Part shown: in pieces, positions 53,135 through 61,210 of the stretch
Layout of the letters: each line of letters starts with the position of its first letter
Numbering within the stretch: the first letter of the stretch is position 1
Assembly: GCA_041398745.1 (NCBI GenBank)
Contig: JAWKUB010000004.1
Location: 62,001-126,000 of the forward strand
Source of the DNA: JACKHO01 sp041398745
GTDB taxonomy: Bacteria > Planctomycetota > Planctomycetia > Planctomycetales > Planctomycetaceae
Length of the DNA: 64,000 bases
Direction: 5' to 3'
Notes under the pieces: generated by a model
Database searches by the model: none
The model's input: the letters and a program-made list of their open reading frames with translations, nothing else
Told to the model about the DNA's origin: nothing
Made by a program: the position numbers and the translations under genes

Positions 53135-56100
53135 ATGCGTTTATTGAGCCCGCCCCACATTTTCTCCATTGTCGCCCTGCTTCTGGCTGGAGTCAGCCCT
53201 TTGGCTGCTCAGCAGAAGGCCGTTGATTTCAAACGGGATGTGCGGCCAATTCTGTCTGACAAGTGTTTCGCCTGTCACGGCCCTGATGAGAAGTCGCGTG
53301 AGGGTGGTTTGAGACTCGACCAGCGAGCCGGGGCATTCGGCACCGCCGACTCAGAGGAGCCCGTCATTATTCCAGGTGATGTCGACAAGAGTCTCCTCAT
53401 TCAGCGGATTTCATCGGACGACGAAAACGAACGGATGCCGCCGCCCGATCATGGTAAGCCGCTGACCGCCGCGGAAATCGAATTGCTCAAACGCTGGGTC
53501 GCGAACGGAGCCAAATGGGAAGACCATTGGTCGTTTGTTGTGCCCACCAAACCGGAAGTTCCACAGGTCGCAGGTATGGACCCTGGGAAAAGCGAAATTG
53601 ATGCCTTCATACGGCAGCGACTTGCGGACGAGGGTTTGAAGTTTTCGCCTCGTGCCGACAAGCGAACACTCATTCGCCGGGTCACGCTCGACTTAACAGG
53701 CCTGCCGCCAACGCCGGAAGAAGTTGACGCTTTCCTGGCCGATGAATCTCCGAACGCTTTTGAAAAAGTTGTTGATCGGCTGCTCTCTTCAGAGCGATAC
53801 GGCGAACATATGGGGCGTTTCTGGCTCGATGCGGCCCGTTACGGTGACACGCACGGATTGCATTTGGACAACTACCGGGAAATGTGGCCGTACCGGGATT
53901 GGGTTGTCAGTGCATTCAACCGGAATTTGCCATACGACGAATTTGTGATTGAACAAATTGCCGGGGACCTGTTGGAGAACGCGACGGATGATCAGCGTAT
54001 TGCGAGTGGGTTTAACCGTTGTCATGTGACGACGAGTGAAGGGGGCTCCATTGCAGAAGAGGTCTACACCCGCAATGTGGTTGACCGTGTGGTGACGACG
54101 GGAACCGTCATGTTGGGGCTGACGTTCGACTGCACACGGTGTCACGACCACAAGTTTGATCCTTTCACGATGAAAGAGTTCTACGGGCTGTTTGCCTACT
54201 TCAACAGCCTCGACCGGAACCCGCTCGATGGCAATGCGAAGGATCCTGCTCCCATAATGAAGGTTCCAAGCCCGGAGCAGGCGCAGCAGTTGGCCGCATT
54301 CGACGCTGAACTGAAGGACATGAAACAGCGGATGCAAGGGGAATGGCCGAAGGTTGACGCCGCTCAACGAATCTGGATGGAAGAACTGCACGCCGCTCTG
54401 GTCTCTCAGGAACCTGCCGCGGGGAAAGCCCAATGGGAAGTTCTTCCGCCCGTTTCTTCTGTTTCGCAGGGCGGAGCAACACTCACTCTGCAGGAAGACC
54501 AGTCGGTTTTGGCGAGTGGTGAGAATCCGGCGAAGGAAGTGTATGAGTTTGTTCTCGAACTGGGTGAGGGAACCTGGGAAACGGTTCGCCTGGAAGGACT
54601 CACGCATCCTAGCTTGACTGAAGGCGGCCATGGCCGCAGTTCGAACAGCAATGTCGTCCTGACTGGATTCGAGGCATACAGTGCGAATTCAGAGGGAACC
54701 GAGGAGTGGCAGCGAGTGGGAATTGATCAGGCGTGGGCTGACCATGAACAGTCCAACGGCGACTTCAAAATCGCCAATGCCATCGACGACAAGCCGGACA
54801 CAGGTTGGGCGACAGCCGGTTATGAAAAGAAGGAGAACCGCACGGCACTGTTCCATTTGAAGTCGCCAGTTCAGGGGCCCACAAAACTGAAAGTGGTTGT
54901 GCGGCATGAATCAAAGTACGCGCAGCACCAGTTTGGTCGCGTGCGTTTGAGCGTTTCGCATCAGAACCAGTTGCCCATCAACTTGCCCGAGGAAATTCGC
55001 AATTTGCTCAAGGGGGATTTGGCGGCAATGAATGCTGAGCAGCTGGGAAAGCTGCGGACGCATTATCGTGAAAAGGTGACGTCCGATACTGAATTCATAC
55101 AACTGCGCGATGCGTTGGCCAAGAAGCAGAAAGAACGTGATACGCTGAACGGGCAAATTCCGACGACGCTCATTTCGTCGGAGTTGCCGGAGCCGAAGCC
55201 CTCCTTCCTGTTGACCCGTGGCGAGTACGATCAGAAAGGGGATCAGGTTGAACGCCGCGTGCCAGCTGTCTTGTCACCCTTCAAAGAAGAATGGCCTAAC
55301 GACCGACTCGGCTTCGCTTACTGGCTGACCGACTCTTCGAATCCTTTGACGTCTCGCGTGGCTGTGAACCGCTTCTGGCAGCAGGTGTTTGGCACGGGCC
55401 TGGTCAAGACTTCGGAAGATTTTGGTTCACAAGGGGAACCGCCTTCGCATCCTGAACTGCTCGACTGGCTGGCCGTTACCTTCCAGGAAGATGGCTGGGA
55501 TGTGAAGCGTTTCATGAAACGACTCGTGATGTCGGACACATATCAACAGTCATCTGCGGTGACTCCCGAAGTGTTGGAGAAAGATCCCAAGAACCGACTG
55601 TTGGCACACGGTCCCCGTTTTCGGTTGGATGCCGAGGTCCTGCGTGATCAGGCCTTGTTTGTCAGCGACATGCTGGTTGAGAAACTGGGTGGACCAAGCG
55701 TAAAGCCGCCGCAGCCAGACGGACTATGGCTGGCTGTCGGCTACAGCGGTTCCAACACGGTTCGCTTTACGCCTGACAAGGGGCCAGAGAAAGTACATCG
55801 CCGAACGCTCTACACGTTCTACAAACGTACCGCACCACCACCGCAAATGACCACCTTCGATGGTCCGTCACGAGAGGCTTGTACCGTTCGCCGGGAGCGG
55901 ACGAATACGCCGCTGCAGTCATTACTGATGTTTAATGATCCTCAGTTTGTCGAAGCGGCGCGAGGACTGGCTCAGCGGGCATTGGAGCACGTCGACGGAA
56001 ATGAAGATCGGCTTTCGTACATGTTCCTGCTGGTCACCGGACGGAATCCGACGGACCAGGAGCGTGCCGAACTCTCCGCTGGTTTCTCAGCTGACTTGGC

Positions 56101-56251
56101 ACATTATCAGGCTCACGCGGAAGCGGCAGGTGAATTACTCAAGATTGGTGAATTCCCGTTGCCAACAGAGTACGACGCAGCGGAACTGGCTGCCCTGACC
56201 ATGTCGGCCAACCTCATGCTGAACCTTGACGAAGTGGTCTCGAAGAACTGA
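53135..56251 (+). CDS. PSD1 cytochrome c / DUF1549 / DUF1553 protein
   Basis: This 1038-residue protein is read from the ATG at 53135; upstream codons from 53048 precede a proper signal peptide (FSIVALLLAGVSPLAA). The planctomycete cytochrome C1 domain has one heme motif, CFACH (residues 44-48), and GGLRLDQR. DUF1549 follows at about 145-350 (LDLTGLPPTPEEVDAFLAD, GRFWLDAARYGDTHG), then a beta domain, then DUF1553 (about 690-980) with SNPLTSRVAVNRFWQQVFG, DFGSQGEPPSHPELLDWLA and RRTLYTFYKRT. These proteins are thought to aid oxidative or hydrolytic polysaccharide attack. Its usual DUF1501 partner is not adjacent. Confidence 0.95.
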   Translation: MRLLSPPHIFSIVALLLAGVSPLAAQQKAVDFKRDVRPILSDKCFACHGPDEKSREGGLRLDQRAGAFGTADSEEPVIIPGDVDKSLLIQRISSDDENERMPPPDHGKPLTAAEIELLKRWVANGAKWEDHWSFVVPTKPEVPQVAGMDPGKSEIDAFIRQRLADEGLKFSPRADKRTLIRRVTLDLTGLPPTPEEVDAFLADESPNAFEKVVDRLLSSERYGEHMGRFWLDAARYGDTHGLHLDNYREMWPYRDWVVSAFNRNLPYDEFVIEQIAGDLLENATDDQRIASGFNRCHVTTSEGGSIAEEVYTRNVVDRVVTTGTVMLGLTFDCTRCHDHKFDPFTMKEFYGLFAYFNSLDRNPLDGNAKDPAPIMKVPSPEQAQQLAAFDAELKDMKQRMQGEWPKVDAAQRIWMEELHAALVSQEPAAGKAQWEVLPPVSSVSQGGATLTLQEDQSVLASGENPAKEVYEFVLELGEGTWETVRLEGLTHPSLTEGGHGRSSNSNVVLTGFEAYSANSEGTEEWQRVGIDQAWADHEQSNGDFKIANAIDDKPDTGWATAGYEKKENRTALFHLKSPVQGPTKLKVVVRHESKYAQHQFGRVRLSVSHQNQLPINLPEEIRNLLKGDLAAMNAEQLGKLRTHYREKVTSDTEFIQLRDALAKKQKERDTLNGQIPTTLISSELPEPKPSFLLTRGEYDQKGDQVERRVPAVLSPFKEEWPNDRLGFAYWLTDSSNPLTSRVAVNRFWQQVFGTGLVKTSEDFGSQGEPPSHPELLDWLAVTFQEDGWDVKRFMKRLVMSDTYQQSSAVTPEVLEKDPKNRLLAHGPRFRLDAEVLRDQALFVSDMLVEKLGGPSVKPPQPDGLWLAVGYSGSNTVRFTPDKGPEKVHRRTLYTFYKRTAPPPQMTTFDGPSREACTVRRERTNTPLQSLLMFNDPQFVEAARGLAQRALEHVDGNEDRLSYMFLLVTGRNPTDQERAELSAGFSADLAHYQAHAEAAGELLKIGEFPLPTEYDAAELAALTMSANLMLNLDEVVSKN

Positions 56252-56261
56252 GTCTCATTAC

Positions 56262-56397
56262 GCCGGACCGCTGGCCGCAGGTGGTTGCCGGAACTGCGCA
56301 AACAGATAAGTGCGTAGCATTACCGTTTCGTTTCGATGTGCGGTTTCCATGCGGCCGGAGTTCCGGCGCCATATGAGTTTGCTCCGGTCCGGCCTAC
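56262..56397. repeat. 136-bp palindromic element, family G, copy 2
   Basis: GCCGGACCG at the left and CGGTCCGGC near the right are inverted ends. The internal TTGCCGGAACTGCGCAAACA and GCGGCCGGAGTTCCGGC match copy 1 in reverse orientation. It lies between convergent genes. Confidence 0.8.
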
Positions 56398-56406
56398 GTT
56401 TTGGAC

Positions 56407-57207
56407 TTAAATGGACCCCGACAGAAAATGCTCGATGGCGGCGTTGACTGCGTCGGGCGCTTCGATGGGCGTCATATGTCCGGCTTCTGGAATTTCGACG
56501 AAGGTTGCCTCGTCAATTTGCAGGGCCATGTCACGCATTTCCGCTGCTGGTGTCAGGATGTCTTCGCTCCCGGCAATGGCCAGCGTGGGGATTTGAATTC
56601 CTGCCGCGAAATTGCTTGAGTCGGCACGCTCAGCCATCCCGTGTAACGCAGCGGCGACCGTAGCGGGTGCCGTGCTTAGAATTGTTTGACGGAGTTGCGT
56701 AACTGCCGGTGCCATTAACTCTCGATTGGCAGGCGCGAGCAGTTTCTCAATCATTCCGTCAGCGAGAAATGCGGTTCCCTCGGCGAGTACGCGCTGGGCC
56801 GTGGCGTAACGTGTTTCTTTCGTGGATGGCGAATCGGCCGCCGACCGGGTGTTGCAGAGAATGAGGCGTGCGACTTTGGTGGGATGCCGCCTTAGAAAAT
56901 CCCATGCGATGTAGCCTCCCATGGACAATCCGCAAAATGTCACTGGCGTTTCGATACCTACAGCGACCAGCAAATCGGCCAGGTCATCAGCAATTTGGGC
57001 CATGCTCAGCGTATCAGGCTTAGCGGCGTTTCGGCCAAAGCCACGGAGGTCCGGTGCAATGCAGCGGTACTGCCGTGACAGGAATTCGATTTGCGCATTC
57101 CACATGGAATGGTCGAGCGGGAATCCGTGGACGAACAGAATGGGTGGTCCGGTTCCTTCGTCGACAACGTAAAACGGCTGGTCGTTAACAGTGACGAAAT
57201 CTCGCAT
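56407..57207 (-). CDS. Alpha/beta hydrolase
   Basis: This 266-residue cytoplasmic protein has the classic fold: oxyanion HGFPLDHSMW, PDLRGFGRN, nucleophile Ser95 in GLSMGGYIAWDF, acid in IAGSEDILTP and His in EAGHMTPIEAP. It resembles 3-oxoadipate enol-lactonase or MenH-type enzymes, but sequence alone does not choose. It is 24 nt after the ThiF-like gene and may share its transcript. Confidence 0.9.
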   Translation of the reverse strand: MRDFVTVNDQPFYVVDEGTGPPILFVHGFPLDHSMWNAQIEFLSRQYRCIAPDLRGFGRNAAKPDTLSMAQIADDLADLLVAVGIETPVTFCGLSMGGYIAWDFLRRHPTKVARLILCNTRSAADSPSTKETRYATAQRVLAEGTAFLADGMIEKLLAPANRELMAPAVTQLRQTILSTAPATVAAALHGMAERADSSNFAAGIQIPTLAIAGSEDILTPAAEMRDMALQIDEATFVEIPEAGHMTPIEAPDAVNAAIEHFLSGSI

Positions 57208-57231
57208 GGCGGAGTGTATCCAGTTTGGTCA

Positions 57232-58263
57232 TTACAGGCCGATGTACTGAGCATACAGCGTCCGTGCCTGGGCGGGGTCGCTCGTACCAGTGACAATGGC
57301 GCGACCGTCTGAGAAGAGTGTCAGTTCGAACTCTGTCCCCTCAGGTCGGTAAATGAGGAGGAACGGTGTTTTGCGTACCTCACCCGTCTGCGAAAGCCTG
57401 GTCTCCAGCTCATCGAGCGATTGGCGTGTGGGTGTGTCGGGCGAGATTTGCACGGAGTTTCGGCCACACAGAATGACAGACTGGGCCCCGCGTCGTCCCT
57501 GCAGCCAGAGTCGTTCACCGCCGGTGCAGGCGGGACAGTGTTGACGCAGGTCATCGCCGTTGAGTTTCATGCGGCGCCACGTGCCATCCCAGACGTCGAC
57601 AATGGTCAGGGCCGGTTCAACGAGTTCGGGCTGGCCCGACAGAATTTTGATAGCCTCCACAGTCTGCAGAGACGCAATGACCTGGACGGCAGCTCCGAGA
57701 ACGCCCGCAGTGTCGCACGTTTCGGTTGATCCTGGCTCAGGCATTTCGGGCATCAGGCAGCGGAGGCAGGGAGATTTGCCTGGGAAAATGGGCATGACCT
57801 GGCCATGTGCTCCCACGCAGCCGCCGTTAATCCAGGGGATGCCCGACTCCAGCGAGACGTCGTTGAGCAAATAGCGGATTTCAAAGTTGTCTGTGCCATC
57901 GAGAATGAGGTCGCAGTCGGCGACCAGTTGGCGGACGTTCTGGAAGGTAACGTCCGCAACATGCGGTTCGACTGTGACCAGCGAATTGATGGCGCTCAGC
58001 TTCTTTTCAGCAGCGATGACTTTCGGTAGCCGCTCGGCAACGTCGAGTTCGTCGAACAGAACCTGTCGCTGCAGGTTGGACAAATCGACAAAGTCGCGGT
58101 CGACAATCCGGACGAAACCAACGCCGGCACGTACCAGCGTTTGGGCCAGCACCGTTCCCAGAGCACCGCAGCCGACGACGACAACTTTCGCGGCGGAAAG
58201 CCGATCCTGTCCGCGTTCGCCCAGTGGGGCAAACAATGCCTGCTTGCGGTATCGCGGGTGCAT
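57232..58263 (-). CDS. ThiF/MoeB/HesA-family adenylyltransferase
   Basis: This 343-residue E1-like enzyme adenylates the C-terminus of a ubiquitin-like sulfur carrier (ThiS or MoaD). It has the ATP loop VVVVGCGALGTVLAQTL, then RIVDRDFVDLSNLQRQVLF, DGTDNFEIRYLLND and a zinc site CLRC with CPAC. TCDTAGVLGA contains the candidate catalytic Cys. The C-terminal domain (FLLIYRPEGTEFELTLFSDG, TGTSDPAQARTLYAQYIG) replaces the rhodanese of some homologues. No carrier gene is adjacent. moeA is elsewhere in the window, so a molybdopterin role is possible but thiamine is equally open. Confidence 0.9.
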   Translation of the reverse strand: MHPRYRKQALFAPLGERGQDRLSAAKVVVVGCGALGTVLAQTLVRAGVGFVRIVDRDFVDLSNLQRQVLFDELDVAERLPKVIAAEKKLSAINSLVTVEPHVADVTFQNVRQLVADCDLILDGTDNFEIRYLLNDVSLESGIPWINGGCVGAHGQVMPIFPGKSPCLRCLMPEMPEPGSTETCDTAGVLGAAVQVIASLQTVEAIKILSGQPELVEPALTIVDVWDGTWRRMKLNGDDLRQHCPACTGGERLWLQGRRGAQSVILCGRNSVQISPDTPTRQSLDELETRLSQTGEVRKTPFLLIYRPEGTEFELTLFSDGRAIVTGTSDPAQARTLYAQYIGL

Positions 58264-58302
58264 ATTCTGTGACTGACGTCTATGAGTTGAGGTGTCTTGA
58301 AT

Positions 58303-59193
58303 CTATCGCGTGACCGGACGGGGAAGCGGTAAATCAAACGGTGTGCCGCGCTGCATGATGCGTCGACTCTCTAAATCAAACTTTTGCCCGGGATGCAGGA
58401 GAAAGAAGGGAAGGTACCGACCAGCTTCACGCTGTGACTTGGTCAGCTCGGGATCATAGACGGCGACGTACGAAGCACCAAGAACTTCGAACGTATCCTG
58501 CTGCACAACAATGGCCGTCCCCTCGTCGAGGCCAATGCCCAGCAAGTGCGGTTCTGCTTCAATGATTTCCAGCATGTCAAACTGTCGATTGCGGGCCAGC
58601 AAATGCTGATCGATGGCGACGTCTTTCAGGAATGACATTCCTTCCTGGTGGTCGCCCCGCATAATGACATTGGTTTTGCTGTCACCTCGGGCCAGATAGG
58701 AGCCCTGAATAGTTGCTCCAGCAGAACTGCCACCAATGACGCCGTCCCGTTTCAAAACATCCCAGAGGGCTGCGTGGGTCTTCGTGTTCAAGTAAGAGTC
58801 TGCCAGTCGCCATTGTCGGCCTCCGCCGAACCACACGCCGGTTGCCGTTTTCAGCGGCGCCACGAACTCGTCGGTGTTGGCGACATCGCGGTCATAAGTG
58901 TGCAGCAGTGTGACGTGCTCGACACCCATTGATTTCCACATTTGTTCGCCACTGTTTCGCGGCGTGAATTCTTCTTCGCCGGACGCGGTTGGAATGACGA
59001 CAATGTGGGCGTCTTTTCCGCCAGCAAGTTCGACAAATCGCTCCCTAATTTCTTCGCCCATTGCCCCTCCGCCCACAATGACAAGAGAGCCGTGTGCGGG
59101 GCCGATTTTCGGCTCGTCCGCCGTCACGCCGCTTTGGTAGATGGCCAGCAATGCTATTGCGAGCACCGTACGGAATGCATGGCGATGAGTCAT
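58303..59193 (-). CDS. Exported cyanophycinase-like peptidase (S51)
   Basis: This 296-residue protein has a signal peptide ending near VTADE. The S51 domain has LVIVGGGAMGEEIRERFVE, VWFGGGRQWRLAD, and the nucleophile Ser157 in GGSSAGATIQGS. Cyanophycinases cut the multi-L-arginyl-poly-Asp storage polymer, but many exported S51 members in planctomycetes have unknown substrates. The extended ending YLPFFLLHPGQKFDLESRRI matches such secreted forms. Confidence 0.88.
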   Translation of the reverse strand: MTHRHAFRTVLAIALLAIYQSGVTADEPKIGPAHGSLVIVGGGAMGEEIRERFVELAGGKDAHIVVIPTASGEEEFTPRNSGEQMWKSMGVEHVTLLHTYDRDVANTDEFVAPLKTATGVWFGGGRQWRLADSYLNTKTHAALWDVLKRDGVIGGSSAGATIQGSYLARGDSKTNVIMRGDHQEGMSFLKDVAIDQHLLARNRQFDMLEIIEAEPHLLGIGLDEGTAIVVQQDTFEVLGASYVAVYDPELTKSQREAGRYLPFFLLHPGQKFDLESRRIMQRGTPFDLPLPRPVTR

Positions 59194-59241
59194 TTACTGT
59201 TCTCCAGGGGCGTTGTCCGCCAACTTAACTTGACCATACGA

Positions 59242-59895
59242 CTATGTTGAGAATTTTCGAGGGAAATTCGCTTTGAGAACCGGCACCAGGTGTCCGAGAC
59301 AATCGTGCAAAACTTCGGCGGGTGTTCGGTTGGCCTCGATATGATGTACGATTTCCTGGGGGTAGTGCTTCAGTAGTGGTTCGGTCTCTTTGTGGTACAC
59401 CTTGAAGCGTTTGCGCGTGACGGACTCGCTGGCGTCGTCCACGCGGTTTTCAAGTACCGCACGACGACGAATTCGCTTAATCATGACTTCTTCATCATGC
59501 GCCATGAAGTGAATCAGGCCCTCGACTTTGACGTATGGTTCAAGCAGAGCACATTGTTCAATGTTTCGAGGAATTCCATCAAGTAGCAACAGGTGTTCGC
59601 GCGGACGGAACCGTTCGGCGTCGCGCTGTGCCTCAAGCCAGTTCAGGAAAATACGGATGGTTAATTCGTCCGGAGCGAGTTCACCGCGGGCACTGTAGTC
59701 GCGCACGGTTCGACCCTCTTCCGATTTCGCATCGAGTTTGCGAAAAATGACACCGCTACTCAAATGGAAGAATCCAGGTACGTGAGTCAGGATTTCCCCC
59801 TGTGTTCCCTTGCCAGCTCCCGGGACGCCGAAAATGAGTACTGCCGGGTAGGGGTAGGGCGGTGTGCCAATGTCGGCGAGGGGCGGTGGGGTCAT
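59242..59895 (-). CDS. Adenylate-kinase-like nucleoside monophosphate kinase
   Basis: This 217-residue protein has a P-loop GVPGAGKGT (residues 23-31) after a 20-residue Pro-rich extension. It also shows FFHLSSGVIFRKL, LLDGIPRNIEQC and the lid-flanking RIRRRAVLENRVDDASE. These match adenylate kinase, although the D-G-[FY]-P-R motif reads DGIPR and the lid is short. It may be a second, specialised kinase rather than the housekeeping Adk. It ends 48 nt before the cyanophycinase-like start. Confidence 0.85.
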   Translation of the reverse strand: MTPPPLADIGTPPYPYPAVLIFGVPGAGKGTQGEILTHVPGFFHLSSGVIFRKLDAKSEEGRTVRDYSARGELAPDELTIRIFLNWLEAQRDAERFRPREHLLLLDGIPRNIEQCALLEPYVKVEGLIHFMAHDEEVMIKRIRRRAVLENRVDDASESVTRKRFKVYHKETEPLLKHYPQEIVHHIEANRTPAEVLHDCLGHLVPVLKANFPRKFST

Positions 59896-60023
59896 GAACT
59901 CCGGCTTTCAAGAAAGGAGGCGCTGTGAGCGACGGGATCGCGCCAAGTCGTTGGACAACAGGGGAAGGAATGCCCCTTCATGGAGGGCGCACTGGACGTA
60001 TGGATGTAATCAGACAGTCGCTA

Positions 60024-60977
60024 TTAGCGGTTCAGGCGGCTGCGACGATCTTGCCAGGGGATTTCAGCCTTGGCCACTCGTTCATCCAGGAACTTGATGA
60101 TTTCCGAAATGGCCACAGGAGCACGTACCAGCAATGGGATGCCGCTGTCTTTGGCTTCGGGTGTAAACTGAACGACGCGGTCCTCGCTCTTGGGCGATGC
60201 CGACGCCGCGGCATGGAGTTTCCGCAGGTTCGCCATGCCAGCACGATCTTCCGCGCCAGCGATGAACAACATACCAATGTTGAATTGTGGCGCCTTGAGG
60301 AATGTGAGTGAGCGGGTTGCCGCAATTGTCCCTGCCTTTTGCTCGGGTGAAATCATGACGATGGCACGTACATCCTGGCCGCGCGGTGTCCGCATCGACA
60401 GAACGGGTGAGTCATCGTATGGGACTTGCTTCCAGTCCGCTTCAGCGAAGGCCAACGCGAGCGGGACACTCATATCGGTGGCGACAATACCCAACTTGGC
60501 CATGTTGAGTTTTTTCTCCATATGTTTCTCGTAGAGGAATTGTTTCACGGCCACCAGGTCGCCAGCGACCATAGCGGGATAGTCGCCCGGGCGCACAGCG
60601 TCATCTGCCTGACCATCAACAATGCTTTCGCCGTGCTTTCGGAAGTCCAACACGAGTACCGCATAACCTTGACTGTTGAGGTAATTCGGAACGGGTTCTT
60701 TGCCACGTGGTGCCGAACCACGGTCCCACTGGACGCGACTGCCTTTTTCGCCGTGAAGGAAGAGCACGACGGGAGCTTCCCACAGTCCGTCGGGGTTCTT
60801 CGATTCCAATGCCGGGTAGTACGACATTTTCAGCGGGAATCCGTCGGTCGCGTTGAGCGAGATGACTTCTGGATTCGGTGGTGCCTGGGCCTGCAGATGA
60901 GTACTGCAGGTCGCCGTCAGCACTCCGCACAGCACAAATGCAATGGATTGTCGTAAACTCAAACTACCACTTCTCAT
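60024..60977 (-). CDS. Exported alpha/beta-hydrolase-like protein
   Basis: This 317-residue protein starts at the ATG 60977 with GGGAG upstream. The signal peptide is SIAFVLCGVLTATCSTHLQA. The fold shows VVLFLHGEKGSRVQWDRGSA and YAVLVLDFRKHGES, but the usual GxSxG is replaced by KLGIVATDMSVPLA (T-D-M in place of x-S-x-G). The region after it is IVMISPEQKAG. The nucleophile Ser seems lost, so it may not be an active hydrolase. It lies between gyrA and the kinase on the same strand. Confidence 0.82.
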   Translation of the reverse strand: MRSGSLSLRQSIAFVLCGVLTATCSTHLQAQAPPNPEVISLNATDGFPLKMSYYPALESKNPDGLWEAPVVLFLHGEKGSRVQWDRGSAPRGKEPVPNYLNSQGYAVLVLDFRKHGESIVDGQADDAVRPGDYPAMVAGDLVAVKQFLYEKHMEKKLNMAKLGIVATDMSVPLALAFAEADWKQVPYDDSPVLSMRTPRGQDVRAIVMISPEQKAGTIAATRSLTFLKAPQFNIGMLFIAGAEDRAGMANLRKLHAAASASPKSEDRVVQFTPEAKDSGIPLLVRAPVAISEIIKFLDERVAKAEIPWQDRRSRLNR

Positions 60978-61210
60978 CGGATTATCTCCCGTGTGTTGAA
61001 ATCTCACTTAAGTCTACGCCGATTTATGACTCGCGACAACCCGATGACAAGTCCCTCCGACCGAATGACATCGCGAATGCGTTTGGGCCATTCGGACCGG
61101 TAAAATCGCTTCAGGTTTCCAGTGCTTCGCTACTTTGAGCGACTTCGCCTCGCCTTTCCGCGAATGGAAACATGGCTCTGATTTCCGTTTCCTTGGGAAG
61201 GAGATTGGCT

